Below the pieces are notes generated by a model that had not been told where the DNA came from, did no database searches, and was given only the letters and a program-made list of their open reading frames with translations. A program made the translations under genes and the position numbers. Below, one piece after another: positions 53,215-62,848 of a stretch of 64,000 nt of DNA. The stretch covers positions 1 through 64,000 of the forward strand of contig NZ_JAAKYZ010000007.1 of the NCBI RefSeq assembly GCF_015229955.1. Direction: 5' to 3'. Within the stretch, counting starts at the first letter, position 1. Every line of letters starts with the position of its first letter. This stretch comes from Campylobacter concisus. Its GTDB lineage: Bacteria; Campylobacterota; Campylobacteria; Campylobacterales; Campylobacteraceae.

Positions 53215-53763
53215 TTATTTGCTGATGATTTGTGGGAAAGGTGTGGCTAGGGCTTTTTTGCTAAAATCTTGCGACTCGATCGTGAAATTTGTAGCAAATC
53301 TTTGAATGCCCTCTTTTTTATAAGCACGCCTTTGGATGGTAAAAAGGACTAAATTTCCGCCTTGTTTGGTGTAGCGATATATCGAGTGCTCGGCTGTTGG
53401 CACGCCATTTAAGTTTGAAAATATCGTGATATCAAGATAAATTTCATTTGCCAGCGAGCCCTTTTTATAAGCCACTTTTAGCCCTTTTGCTTTTAGCTCT
53501 TTTAGATCATTTATCTTTTGCTCGACCGCTTGCTCTGGCGTAGCGTCAAATTTAAGGGTATTTAGCGAGAGCATGTAGCTAAAACTATCTATCTTCTCGC
53601 CAGGAAGCAAATACTCCTGCGTGAATAAATTTGGCACAGGCTTGGCTGAGCCTGCTAGCGAGTAGAGTCTGTTGTCAAATTTTATCTGCATCGGCTCAAA
53701 ATACTGAGTAGCCGCGAGCAAGAGCGCTGGCAAAGCGATAAATGCTAAAAATTTTTTCATCAA
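53215..53763 (-). CDS. Secreted protein, function unknown
   Basis: 182 residues with a signal peptide (KKFLAFIALPALLLAAT). No named domain is recognised. The mature part is beta-rich with repeated aromatic-basic motifs (SIYRYTKQGGNLVLFTIQRR). It is encoded 7 bases after hemJ and looks coexpressed with it. Secretion to the periplasm or outer membrane is likely. Confidence 0.65.
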   Translation of the reverse strand: MMKKFLAFIALPALLLAATQYFEPMQIKFDNRLYSLAGSAKPVPNLFTQEYLLPGEKIDSFSYMLSLNTLKFDATPEQAVEQKINDLKELKAKGLKVAYKKGSLANEIYLDITIFSNLNGVPTAEHSIYRYTKQGGNLVLFTIQRRAYKKEGIQRFATNFTIESQDFSKKALATPFPQIISK

Positions 53764-53769
53764 ATTCCT

Positions 53770-54204
53770 TTAAAATGGATTTACTATCATTACCCAGATG
53801 ATGATGAGCATCGCAATAGTTGGCACTTCGTTGTAAGCTCTAAAGAAGATGCCACTTTTGTTACAGCGTTTCTCTTTAAGCTGCTTCATGTAGCGTCCAA
53901 GGTCTAGGTGATAGATAGCCATTAAGATGACAACTAAAATTTTGACATGGATGTGACCAGTTTTTATAAGATCAGGCATCGCGATAAGTATCAATATACC
54001 AGTGACAAATGAGCCAATCAGTGCGACCCAGCCGATATAGTGATACATCTTGTACTCCATCACTTCGACCACTTTTACAAAGTCAGGTTTGTCCATATTT
54101 TCTACGTGATAAACGTAGAGCCTTGGCTGATAAAACAGCACTGCCATCCACGAGATGAAAAACAAATAGTGGAGGTATTTTAAGTAAAGATAATATTCTG
54201 CCAT
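53770..54204 (-). CDS. hemJ: Protoporphyrinogen IX oxidase HemJ
   Basis: 144 residues with four membrane spans. LKYLHYLFFISWMAVLFYQP and the RLYVYHVEN stretch are typical of HemJ, with the conserved His in the first span and the Lys in HIHVKILVVILM. It does the penultimate step of heme synthesis in bacteria without HemG or HemY. It follows the TM2 gene by 9 bases. Confidence 0.9.
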   Translation of the reverse strand: MAEYYLYLKYLHYLFFISWMAVLFYQPRLYVYHVENMDKPDFVKVVEVMEYKMYHYIGWVALIGSFVTGILILIAMPDLIKTGHIHVKILVVILMAIYHLDLGRYMKQLKEKRCNKSGIFFRAYNEVPTIAMLIIIWVMIVNPF

Positions 54205-54213
54205 AACGTCTCC

Positions 54214-54576
54214 TTATCTAAAAAGTATCTCTTTTCTAGCTTCAAATTCAGCCTTGCTGATAGCACCACTCTCAAAAAGCTCGTAAAGCCTTTTTAAGTC
54301 CTCTTCTTTATCTTTTAGTTTTAGCCTCTCTTTTAGCTCGGCCTTTTGTAAATTTTTATCCACACCACTGCCGACTAAAAATGCGTCGATGATCCACCAG
54401 ATAAACCAGATAGCTAAAAATATATATCCAACAAGGATGATTTGTAAAGAGTAACCGATAAAAAATAGTCCCATCATCAAAAAGCCAGTGATAAATTTAC
54501 CAAGGTAAATTCTATGCGCTCCAAGCCAGCCAGTAAGTAGCCAAAGCGCGTATGCGACGTAGATATTATTTCCCAC
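54214..54576 (-). CDS. TM2-domain protein with a C-terminal SHOCT-like helix
   Basis: 120 residues. The first part (VAYALWLLTGWLGAHRIYLG) is the TM2 signature with two membrane spans near 7-27 and 30-55. The C-terminal DLKRLYELFESGAISKAEFE resembles a SHOCT motif. TM2 proteins are membrane proteins of uncertain role. It overlaps lspA by 11 bases. Confidence 0.75.
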   Translation of the reverse strand: MGNNIYVAYALWLLTGWLGAHRIYLGKFITGFLMMGLFFIGYSLQIILVGYIFLAIWFIWWIIDAFLVGSGVDKNLQKAELKERLKLKDKEEDLKRLYELFESGAISKAEFEARKEILFR

Positions 54577-55018
54577 TCTCTCTCCTTTTTCTAAAACTTT
54601 GCCAAAGTATCATCACAACGCAAAGATCGATCATCACATCAGCGAAGTTAAAGACCGCAAAGTTAAACCATTTGTGCCAAAAGACATAATCCACAACGCC
54701 GCTATGGATAAATCTATCTGTGATATTTGAGCTGCCAGCTCCTAGCAAAGCTCCAAGCCAAATGGCATGCGAGTAAAGCAGCTTTTTCTCAACGACCAGA
54801 TAGACAAAAACGCCTAAAATGAGGGCGATCTGGATAAATTTAAGCCACTCATCTAAAAAGGCAAACATCGAAAATGCAACGCCCTTATTATATGTAAGAA
54901 CTAGCGAGAAAAACTCGCCCTCCCACGAAAAACCATCTATAAATATCATTTTTATCGCTTGATCAACGATAAAAATGACAAAAAACGCAATGAAAAATTT
55001 AACTAAGCTTTTATGCAT
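54566..55018 (-). CDS. lspA: Lipoprotein signal peptidase
   Basis: 150 residues with four membrane spans. [15 protein letters not shown] and [12 protein letters not shown] carry the two catalytic aspartates of signal peptidase II. It removes the signal peptide of lipoproteins. It overlaps glmM by 8 bases. Confidence 0.95.
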   Translation of the reverse strand: MHKSLVKFFIAFFVIFIVDQAIKMIFIDGFSWEGEFFSLVLTYNKGVAFSMFAFLDEWLKFIQIALILGVFVYLVVEKKLLYSHAIWLGALLGAGSSNITDRFIHSGVVDYVFWHKWFNFAVFNFADVMIDLCVVMILWQSFRKRRESGK

Positions 55019-56351
55019 TTAGGGCTTTTACAAAAAATTTCTCAACTTCATCCATGCGTTTTTCAACTAAAGTTTGATTTTTGCCTTCAAGCAAAAGTCT
55101 GATCAAATTTTCAGTGCCAGAGTATCTAAAGAGCGATCTTATGCCCTCTTTTGCAAGACTAGCCTCAAGCTCTTTTAGCCCCTCTATCTTATCAAGCGGC
55201 TTCTTCTCTGTGATCTTTAAATTTAGTAAAATTTGTGGATACGGCTTTAGCTCGCCAAAAATTTCGCTAGCTTTTTTACCTTTTTTAAGCATCATCGCGA
55301 CAACTTGCATTGAGGTAACAAGGCCATCGCCAGTTTTGGCGTAGTCGTTAAATATCACGTGACCGCTTTGCTCACCGCCAAAATTTATACAATTTTCTTT
55401 CATCATCTCAAGCACGTATTTATCGCCTACGTTTGAGCGAAGTAGTTTGATCTTATGAGCTTTTAGATAGTCATCAAGTGCAGCGTTACTCATTACCGTA
55501 GCTACGATGGCGCCGCCTTTTAGAGCCTTTTGCTCGTGTAAAAATGCAGCTAGTGAGCCAAGTATCGCATCGCCATGCACAACTTCGCCGTTTTCGTCAA
55601 CTACTACAAGCCTATCAGCATCGCCGTCAAATGCAAAGCCGATGTCAGCACGAAGCCTTTTTACCTCGCTTGCTAGATCTTCTGGGTGAAGCGCACCGCA
55701 GTTTTGGTTAATGTTGCTACCATTTGGCTCGTCGTTTATGACGATGACATCAGCTCCAAGCTCGCTAAATACAGTTGGCGCGACCTTGTAAGCAGCTCCG
55801 TTTGCCACATCTAAAACTACTCGTAAATTCTTTAAATTTAGCTCTTTTGGGAATGAATTTTTGATCTGCACGATATATCTGCCGATAACATCGTCGATCC
55901 TCTTGTTTGCACCGATCTCTGTCATCGTCTTTTGAGCGTTTGCGATGAGCTCATCGTCGTAGAAGATTTTTTCTATCTCGGCCTCTATCGTCTCATCAAG
56001 CTTGTTGCCAAAGCTATCAAAAAATTTGATGCCGTTATCGTAGTACGGATTGTGTGAAGCACTTATCATTATACCAGCGTCACAGCGCATATTTTCTGTT
56101 AAAAATGCGATTGCAGGTGTTGGCATAGGGCCTATTTGAAGGACGTTATAGCCAACTGCAGTTAGCCCCGCAACGATAGCGGTTTCTATCATATAGCCGC
56201 TTTTTCTAGTATCTTTTCCAACCAAAATTACATTTGTCGCTGAAGTCTTTCTAAAATAAATTCCAGCCGCCATTGCAAGACGCATAGATGTTTGAGCTGA
56301 AAGTTTCTCTCCAGCCTTTCCACGAACTCCATCCGTTCCAAATAGTTTCAT
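55011..56351 (-). CDS. glmM: Phosphoglucosamine mutase
   Basis: 446 residues. The phosphoserine loop is [17 protein letters not shown], the metal loop is [16 protein letters not shown], and [16 protein letters not shown] is the phosphate-binding C-terminal loop. It converts glucosamine-6-P to glucosamine-1-P for peptidoglycan and surface sugars. It heads the unit glmM-lspA-TM2-hemJ-53215. Confidence 0.97.
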   Translation of the reverse strand: MKLFGTDGVRGKAGEKLSAQTSMRLAMAAGIYFRKTSATNVILVGKDTRKSGYMIETAIVAGLTAVGYNVLQIGPMPTPAIAFLTENMRCDAGIMISASHNPYYDNGIKFFDSFGNKLDETIEAEIEKIFYDDELIANAQKTMTEIGANKRIDDVIGRYIVQIKNSFPKELNLKNLRVVLDVANGAAYKVAPTVFSELGADVIVINDEPNGSNINQNCGALHPEDLASEVKRLRADIGFAFDGDADRLVVVDENGEVVHGDAILGSLAAFLHEQKALKGGAIVATVMSNAALDDYLKAHKIKLLRSNVGDKYVLEMMKENCINFGGEQSGHVIFNDYAKTGDGLVTSMQVVAMMLKKGKKASEIFGELKPYPQILLNLKITEKKPLDKIEGLKELEASLAKEGIRSLFRYSGTENLIRLLLEGKNQTLVEKRMDEVEKFFVKALNA

Positions 56352-56508
56352 AAATTCATCCTTTTTATTATAAAATTGTGCTATTTTATCAGAATTTACC
56401 TAATTTAAAATCTAAAATTTTACTTTCATTAAGGATGACTTAAATTAAGGTTAAATTTATTATATCTTTAATATAATCACCGACTAAAATTATTCAAAAA
56501 GGTATATT

Positions 56509-56778
56509 ATGGCAAACCATAAATCTGCTGAAAAAAGAGCCAGACAAACTATAAAAAGAACAGAAAGAAATAGATTTTACCGCACAAGACTTAAAAATAT
56601 CACAAAAGCAGTGCGTGTAGCCGTAGAAGCTAAAGATCTAAATGCTGCAAATGAAGCTTTAAAAGTTGCTAACAAAAGTATCCACAGCTTCGTAAGTAGG
56701 GGCTTTTTGAAAAAACAAACTGCTGCTCGCCGTGTTAGTCGTCTTGCACAATTGGTAAATACTCTAAAAGCTGCTTAA
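56509..56778 (+). CDS. rpsT: 30S ribosomal protein S20
   Basis: 89 residues. [20 protein letters not shown] and [19 protein letters not shown] are diagnostic for S20. It is divergent from glmM and 13 bases before prfA. Confidence 0.97.
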   Translation: MANHKSAEKRARQTIKRTERNRFYRTRLKNITKAVRVAVEAKDLNAANEALKVANKSIHSFVSRGFLKKQTAARRVSRLAQLVNTLKAA

Positions 56779-56791
56779 TCTATAAAATTTA

Positions 56792-57859
56792 ATGTTTGCT
56801 GATAAACTTCATCCATTTTTGGATCGCTATAATGAAATTTCTACGCTTCTTAGCGATCCAAATATAGCAAACGATATCGAAAAGATGACAAAGCTCTCAA
56901 AAGAGCAATCATCTATCGAGCCAGTCGCAACTGCCTCAACAAAATATCTAGAAATTTTAAAAGATATCGACGAAAATAAAGCCCTACTTGAGGACTCTGA
57001 GCTCGGAGAGCTTGCAAAAGAGGAGCTTAAAAATTTAGAGATTTCAAGAGAAAAGCTTGAAGAAGAGATAAAAATTTTACTTCTTCCAAAAGATCCAAAC
57101 GATGATAAAAATATATTTTTAGAAATTCGTGCAGGTACTGGTGGTGATGAGGCCGCGCTATTTGTTGGGGATCTTTTTAATGCTTACATTAGATATGCAG
57201 AACTTCGTGGATATAAATTTGAGATCGTTAGTCAAAGCGAAGGCAATACTGGTGGCTTTAAAGAGATCATCGTACTTATAAAAGGTAAAGGTGCTTACTC
57301 GAGGCTAAAATTTGAAGGCGGCACACACAGAGTTCAACGTGTGCCAGAGACCGAGAGCCAGGGCAGGGTGCATACTTCAGCTGTGACTGTGGCTATTATG
57401 CCAGAGGTTGAGGATAGTGAGATCGAGATCAATCCAAATGATATAAGAGTTGATGTTATGAGAAGCTCAGGTCATGGCGGTCAGTCGGTAAATACAACTG
57501 ATAGTGCCGTTAGGATCACGCATATACCAACAGGACTTGTTGTAACAAACCAAGATGGCAAGAGCCAACATAAAAACAAAGAAGCTGCGATGAAGGTGCT
57601 AAAGGCTAGACTTTATGAGCTTCAAGAGCAAGAGAGACTTGTAAAAGAGACTAGTGAGCGAAAGAGCCAAGTTGGCACTGGGGATCGTTCTGGCAGGATA
57701 AGGACATACAATTATCCGCAAAACCGCATAAGTGATCACCGTATAAATTTAACACTTTACCGTCTTGATGCGATTATGGCTGCGGGATTATTTGACGAGA
57801 TCATCGAGCCACTTATTACACATTATCAAGCAGAAGCCATGCTAGAAGCTGGCATTTAA
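56792..57859 (+). CDS. prfA: Peptide chain release factor 1
   Basis: 355 residues. [20 protein letters not shown] has the GGQ hydrolysis loop, and [10 protein letters not shown] with the preceding [20 protein letters not shown] are class I RF features; the FAD... stop-recognition domain is of RF1 type. It reads UAA and UAG. Spacing to rpsT (13 bases) indicates cotranscription. Confidence 0.96.
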   Translation: MFADKLHPFLDRYNEISTLLSDPNIANDIEKMTKLSKEQSSIEPVATASTKYLEILKDIDENKALLEDSELGELAKEELKNLEISREKLEEEIKILLLPKDPNDDKNIFLEIRAGTGGDEAALFVGDLFNAYIRYAELRGYKFEIVSQSEGNTGGFKEIIVLIKGKGAYSRLKFEGGTHRVQRVPETESQGRVHTSAVTVAIMPEVEDSEIEINPNDIRVDVMRSSGHGGQSVNTTDSAVRITHIPTGLVVTNQDGKSQHKNKEAAMKVLKARLYELQEQERLVKETSERKSQVGTGDRSGRIRTYNYPQNRISDHRINLTLYRLDAIMAAGLFDEIIEPLITHYQAEAMLEAGI

Positions 57860-58203
57860 ACTTTCAAATTTTTACTTCAAATTTTATAATTTATTTCTTT
57901 ACCTAAAAATATTACTTTAGCTTAAAATACTTTTAAATTTACCAAGCTTTAAAGTCAAATTAACAAGAATTTTACAAAAATAGATATTTAAAAGTAGCAT
58001 TTAGTAATATTTTTTCTCATTTTTTTCAAAATAATATAAATTAAATTTTTAGATTTTATTTCTCAAATAGCGATTTATAGGGCATCTAAAAGTATAAAGT
58101 TTTTATTTTTGATATTATAATTTTGTATAAATAGTTTTTAAGTTTTGCTTAATAATTCTACCTTACAATTTCACCATAATTTAATTCAAAACAAGGAGAT
58201 AAA
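57860..58203 (+). other. Gene-free AT-rich stretch before the TOBE protein
   Basis: 344 bases without a credible frame. It contains promoter-type words (GATATTATAATT at about 58109-58120) and ends with an AAGGAG ribosome site at 58193-58198. No repeats or hairpins of note were seen. Confidence 0.5.
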
Positions 58204-58623
58204 ATGTCAATAAGTGCAAGAAATCAACTAAATGTTGAGATCACAGAGGTAAGAACAGGTGCGGTAAATTCGCTAATATCTGCTAAGCTTGCAGGCGGAG
58301 AGGTGCTAAAAGCAACTGTTACGGTTGATAGTGAAAAAGGTCTTGATCTTAAAGTTGGCAAAAAAGCTATCTTTTTATTCAAAGCTTCAAGCGTTATCGT
58401 TTCAAAAGATGATAGCATCAAGCTTAGCGCTACAAACCAAATCAAAGGCGTTGTTAGCGAGATAAAAGACGGAGCTGTAAATGTTGAAGTTATTATCGAT
58501 GTAAATGGCAGTAAAATTTCAGCTATCATCACAAGAGAGTCAGTTAGCAGCCTAGCTTTAAAAGCGGGAGATAAAGTAACTGCAATCATCAAAGCAACTC
58601 AAATTATAGTTGGTGTTAAATAA
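58204..58623 (+). CDS. Molbindin-like protein with two TOBE domains
   Basis: 139 residues, two similar halves: SARNQLNVEITEVRTGAVNS with SKLAGGEVLKATVT, and SATNQIKGVVSEIKDGAVNV with SKISAIITRESV. Tandem TOBE (Mop) domains bind molybdate or tungstate in the cytoplasm. No mod transport genes are in the window. A strong AAGGAG ribosome site precedes the ATG, and a hairpin follows. Confidence 0.9.
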   Translation: MSISARNQLNVEITEVRTGAVNSLISAKLAGGEVLKATVTVDSEKGLDLKVGKKAIFLFKASSVIVSKDDSIKLSATNQIKGVVSEIKDGAVNVEVIIDVNGSKISAIITRESVSSLALKAGDKVTAIIKATQIIVGVK

Positions 58624-58627
58624 TTTA

Positions 58628-58645
58628 CGGAGCAATTTTGCTCCG
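58628..58645 (+). terminator. Hairpin after the TOBE protein gene
   Basis: CGGAGCA pairs with TGCTCCG around a 4-base loop, 5 bases after the stop. The T-run is short. Confidence 0.55.
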
Positions 58646-58801
58646 CCCTTCTAAACCAAATTCTATTCTTAAGTTAAAATCTAAAATACTATAAAATTTA
58701 TCAACGAAATTATAAATTTAAATAAGTCGTAGTGAATATTTTTTAGAAAATTTATAGCTAAAATTTATATTACTTTTATAGCCTATCCACCATTTTAAGC
58801 A

Positions 58802-59011
58802 GAGCATGGCACGCCAAAAGTTCACCACACAATAGGCGGCCAAATATCAACACAAAACCAAAGTCACAAGCTCTCAAACGGCTATACCTATACCAAACTA
58901 TATGTAGCTGGTGAGATCACAGGTGGCGTTCATGAGCCACAGCCGTCTAGGGTCGTCGTTATAACTGACCGCTTGACATTTAGCATAATCACTGCTAAGA
59001 CTATCTGCTAA
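58802..59011 (+). pseudogene. C-terminal remnant of a fumarate reductase-type flavoprotein
   Basis: A 70-codon stretch reads KVHHTIGGQISTQNQ then TKLYVAGEITGGVHEPQPSR to a TAA. This matches the end of FAD-binding flavocytochrome c / fumarate reductase subunits (VHHTxGG...LYAAGEITGGVHG), where the family would continue with NRLGG and so on. Here NRLGG is lost and no start or upstream part is present. It is a remnant only. Confidence 0.75.
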
Positions 59012-59017
59012 AACTAA

Positions 59018-59245
59018 CTATAAATTTTTAAATCTATAAACTCCATTTTTCACTCTCTCAAAAATTTTCTTCTCTTCAAGCAGCTTAAAGGTATTTATTA
59101 CGGTTGGTTTGCTCACATCTAGCTTTTCACAAATTTCTGAAATTTTTACGACAATGAAGCCATTTTCATCACAGCTTTTAACTAGCAAATTTATAATTTC
59201 TACCTTTTTCTCGCCAATGATTGCCTTATAAATTTCTTCATTCAT
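59018..59245 (-). CDS. Small winged-helix DNA-binding protein
   Basis: 75 residues. ISEICEKLDVSKPTVINTFK is a helix-turn-helix followed by a wing (ERVKNGVYRFKNL), similar to RepL- or MarR-type small regulators. It may control the neighbouring dgkA or other genes. Its start is 1 base before the end of dgkA. Confidence 0.7.
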   Translation of the reverse strand: MNEEIYKAIIGEKKVEIINLLVKSCDENGFIVVKISEICEKLDVSKPTVINTFKLLEEKKIFERVKNGVYRFKNL

Positions 59246-59246
59246 G

Positions 59247-59612
59247 CTAGCTCCAAATTTTATATCCTATTGCCACGCACCAAAGCGCGCCACATAAGAA
59301 ATTTGCGATCATCACAGCTGCACTTCCTGCATCTTTTGCCGCCTTTGCTAGGGCGTGATAGTCTGGGCTTGCAAGATCAGTTACTCGCTCTAAGCCAGAG
59401 TTTAGGCATTCGCAAACTAGCACAAATGCCATGCTAAAGATCAAAAATAGATTAAAAACAAGGTCAAAATTCCAAAAAAATAGCGAGATCGTAGTTACCA
59501 AAAATATATAAATTTCTATTCGAAAGCTCTTTTCGTTTTTGAAAATTTCAGCCAAACCCTCTCTTGCGTAGCCAAAATTTTTAAAAAATTTATACTCTGG
59601 CTGGTTTCTCAT
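59247..59612 (-). CDS. dgkA: Diacylglycerol kinase
   Basis: 121 residues from the ATG at 59612 (MRNQPEYKFFKNFGY), chosen because AAAGGA lies 5 bases before it and DgkA proteins start this way; a further upstream start at 59639 is possible. The family signature ECLNSGLERVTDLA is present with three membrane spans. It phosphorylates diacylglycerol in the inner membrane. Divergent from xth. Confidence 0.92.
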   Translation of the reverse strand: MRNQPEYKFFKNFGYAREGLAEIFKNEKSFRIEIYIFLVTTISLFFWNFDLVFNLFLIFSMAFVLVCECLNSGLERVTDLASPDYHALAKAAKDAGSAAVMIANFLCGALWCVAIGYKIWS

Positions 59613-59665
59613 AATTTTCCTTTTTGCGATTTTTGGCATAATTATAATTAAAAAAAGGATGAAAT

Positions 59666-60424
59666 TTGAAACTTATTAGCTGGAACGTAAATGGCCTTAG
59701 AGCACTTGTAACAAAAGATGGTTTTGCATGGCTTACGGAGCAAAAGCCTGATTTTTTGGCGCTTCAGGAGATTAAAGTCAAAGAAAGTGATGTGCCAAAA
59801 GAAATTTATAATCTTGGCTTTAAAGATATCAGTGTAAATTCAGGCGAGAGAGCCGGATACTCTGGCGTGATGAGCCTAGCAAATTTTGACATTTCTACAC
59901 AAAAGGCAGCTTTTTTCGACGACACGGAAGGGCGTGTTTTGGAACATAGATTTGGCAATATCGTGCTTTTTAATATCTATTTTCCAAACGGACAAAAGGA
60001 TGACGAGCGCCTAGCCTATAAAATGGACTTTTACGAGAAATTTTTAGCTTACTGCAAAGAACTTATAAAAAACGGCAAAGAGGTGATATTTTGTGGTGAT
60101 GTAAATACCGCTCACCGCGAGATCGACCTTAAAAATCCAAAGGCAAATGCCAAAACTTCTGGCTTTTTGCCTATTGAGCGAGCGTGGGTCGACGAGGTGC
60201 TAAAAAGTGGCTTTATCGATACCTTTAGAGCCATAAATGGCGACGTAGCGGACGCTTACTCGTGGTGGAGCTACCGTTTTAATGCAAGGGCAAAAAACGT
60301 CGGTTGGAGGATTGATTATTTCTTCATCTCGCAAGGATTAAAGGATAGGCTAAAAGACGCATTTATCTTGCCAGAGATCACAGGTAGCGATCACTGCCCG
60401 GTTGGTATAGATATAGAAATTTAG
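59666..60424 (+). CDS. xth: Exodeoxyribonuclease III
   Basis: 252 residues. LISWNVNGLRALV, LALQEIKVKESDV, GDVNTAHREIDLKNP and the SDHCPVGIDIEI end are the endonuclease/exonuclease/phosphatase-fold residues of Xth. It cleaves DNA at abasic sites in base excision repair. Convergent with the EAL gene 3 bases away. Confidence 0.95.
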   Translation: MKLISWNVNGLRALVTKDGFAWLTEQKPDFLALQEIKVKESDVPKEIYNLGFKDISVNSGERAGYSGVMSLANFDISTQKAAFFDDTEGRVLEHRFGNIVLFNIYFPNGQKDDERLAYKMDFYEKFLAYCKELIKNGKEVIFCGDVNTAHREIDLKNPKANAKTSGFLPIERAWVDEVLKSGFIDTFRAINGDVADAYSWWSYRFNARAKNVGWRIDYFFISQGLKDRLKDAFILPEITGSDHCPVGIDIEI

Positions 60425-60427
60425 CCA

Positions 60428-62848
60428 CTATTCCATTCTGCGAGGCTTGCCTAGTAAGAAACCTTGTGCGTAAGGTATTCCAAAATTTTTGATTTGGTTT
60501 AAAATTTCTTCTGAACTTGCAAACTCGGCTACTATTTTGTAGCCTTGTTTTTTTGCAAAGCTTACGATGGTTTCTACTAGAACTCTAGCATTTTCGTCAA
60601 ATGGAAGCTTTTTGATTATCGAGCCATCTATCTTTATGGTGTCTATATCAAGCTCCAAAATTCGGTAATAGTTTGAGTATCCTGAGCCAAAGTCATCAAT
60701 CGAAATTTTACATCCATAGCCTTTGACGCGTTTTATGAAAGAATTTACCGCAACATAGTCGCTAAGCTCTTCGCTCTCTAGCATTTCAAAACAAATTTTA
60801 TTAGGATCTTTGCACTCTATTAGTTTATTTTCTATAAGCTCTCTCATACTAGCGTCGGCTATGTCTGTATTAGATAAATTTATTGAGAATGTATAGTCTG
60901 GATATTTTTTGGCTAAATCAAATGCAAGGGCTATAACTTTTTTGGTTATTTGCGGATATAACTGAGTTTTCATAGCAATATCTAAAAATTCGCCCGGATA
61001 GTGTATCTTACCATTTTGATCGATTATACGAACCAAGACTTCATAATACTTTGCTTCGGTCTCATTTTCTTCTAAGTTAAAGATACCTTGTGCTTCTACG
61101 ATAACTCTATCGTTTTCTAACGCATCTTCGATTAGCTGAACTGCCAGCTGGTTTTTGTGATATTTCATCTCAATGGCGTCATTTTCTAGATAGTAGTAAA
61201 TATTGCTACCATTTTCTATTGCGAGCTGATTTGCAAGGACTGATTGCATTAGGCGGTTAGTTTGTGGGGTATCGTTTGGCAATGAAACACCAAATACCAT
61301 CTTTATGCCTGGTAAATTTTCAAATTTTTCATCAATAGCGACATTTATTCTATTTGAACCAAAATATTCTCTTATATATTCAATATCTCTTACGATATTA
61401 TCGCCTTCATACCATATATAAAATGCATCGTCTTGAAATCTAAATAGCTTTGCTTTTATCTCAGAAGTATCTATACAAAGCTTTAGTGTATCAGCTACTG
61501 CTTTTAGCATTGCATCGATAATCTTAGTTTGATAAAAGAATCTTAAAATTTTAAAATTCTTAATGCTTAAGCAAATGAGCACTCCATCTTTTTGTGCGTC
61601 TAAAATTTCAGTTAAAGCAAAGTAATTGCCAAAGCCTGTTAGTTTATCGATTGAAGATTGTATTTTTATTTGTTCATTTTTTTGAGTTAGCTCGTTTAGT
61701 ATCAGTGTCTCTTTAGTCCTATCAAGTTTTACCGCTATATAGCCCTCAAATTTATTTTTAAAGAAAAATGGCGAAAATTTTACCTTTTCATATAAAAAAT
61801 CACCGCTTTTTGTTCTACTTATAAGCTCATCGCTCTCCCAAGGTAGAGATTTTTGCACAGCCTCTTTTATAGATTCATAAAAGCTTTGCGGGTGCATATA
61901 TGATTTTAGTATTCTTGGGTTTTTGCCTATTATTTCTTTTAGCTTGTAGCCAGTTTTTTCTTCAAAGGTTTTATTTACGTATGAAATTCTATTGTGTTTA
62001 TCGCAATAGATAATAGAGCTATGATCGTTTTCAACCGTGGATCTTAAGAGTTTTATCTGTCTTAAACGCTCTGAGGCCATTTTGATTTGATAGAGGCCAA
62101 ATGCACAAAATATTATAAATGTAAGTAGGCAAATTATCTGAGCTATTTTTGCGTTATTCACCTCATCAGAGTGAAATTCTAGGATTTTGTTTCTAAAATT
62201 TTCTATTAGATTATCAAGATGTAGCTCTTTTGCACTATTTGAGATTGTACGTAAAGTTTTTGTAGCTTGAGTCGCATAAAGTATCTTGTCTAATATATTT
62301 TGAGCTTTTTGGTTATCTTTATACTCATTTTTATACATTTTTATTTGCTTTGAAATTTCATCTATTACTTCAGGACTAAGCATCAAAGCGCCTTTTATCG
62401 CATAGAATACAGCCTCAAGCTTATTTGGAAGCGCTAGATTTTGTATCTCATATTGACTTATTTGGATATAAGAATCTATAGATGAGTTTACATAAGCTGA
62501 TCTTTGTAGAAAAAATACTTTTTTACTAAATACATCTCTTATGTTTTGTAGGTCTTTTGTTATTTCATTTTGATGAAATAACAACATCTCATCACTAAGC
62601 ATTGAAAGGTTGCTCAAATTTGTATCAAAAGAATTTATGTCAGCATTGAGTTTGTCGTAGTTTGAGACATCATAAATATTATTTAAAGAAAAAGTTATCT
62701 CATTGTCTATAAATTTTAGATTTAAAATTCCATCATCAAATTTATGAGCCGTATCAATGGCTATATTTGCTTTATATATAAAAAATGCACTAACGAAAAA
62801 TATAGCTACTAAGACGCTAAGTACGGTTCTTGTTCGTTTAGTACTCAT
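60428..62848 (-). CDS. Membrane PAS-GGDEF-EAL signalling protein
   Basis: 806 residues. A membrane span near 8-26, a periplasmic helical region to about 235, and a second span near 238-257. A PAS domain (about 272-380; YCDKHNRISYVNKTFEEKTG) follows, then a GGDEF-like domain whose active motif is degenerate (FRFQDDAFYIWYEG), and an EAL domain (about 560-800) with the Glu of YEVLVRI, the DDFGSGYSNYY block and TIKIDGSIIKKL. The EAL domain probably degrades c-di-GMP; the GGDEF domain is likely only a sensor. It overlaps the peroxidase gene by 11 bases. Confidence 0.88.
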   Translation of the reverse strand: MSTKRTRTVLSVLVAIFFVSAFFIYKANIAIDTAHKFDDGILNLKFIDNEITFSLNNIYDVSNYDKLNADINSFDTNLSNLSMLSDEMLLFHQNEITKDLQNIRDVFSKKVFFLQRSAYVNSSIDSYIQISQYEIQNLALPNKLEAVFYAIKGALMLSPEVIDEISKQIKMYKNEYKDNQKAQNILDKILYATQATKTLRTISNSAKELHLDNLIENFRNKILEFHSDEVNNAKIAQIICLLTFIIFCAFGLYQIKMASERLRQIKLLRSTVENDHSSIIYCDKHNRISYVNKTFEEKTGYKLKEIIGKNPRILKSYMHPQSFYESIKEAVQKSLPWESDELISRTKSGDFLYEKVKFSPFFFKNKFEGYIAVKLDRTKETLILNELTQKNEQIKIQSSIDKLTGFGNYFALTEILDAQKDGVLICLSIKNFKILRFFYQTKIIDAMLKAVADTLKLCIDTSEIKAKLFRFQDDAFYIWYEGDNIVRDIEYIREYFGSNRINVAIDEKFENLPGIKMVFGVSLPNDTPQTNRLMQSVLANQLAIENGSNIYYYLENDAIEMKYHKNQLAVQLIEDALENDRVIVEAQGIFNLEENETEAKYYEVLVRIIDQNGKIHYPGEFLDIAMKTQLYPQITKKVIALAFDLAKKYPDYTFSINLSNTDIADASMRELIENKLIECKDPNKICFEMLESEELSDYVAVNSFIKRVKGYGCKISIDDFGSGYSNYYRILELDIDTIKIDGSIIKKLPFDENARVLVETIVSFAKKQGYKIVAEFASSEEILNQIKNFGIPYAQGFLLGKPRRME

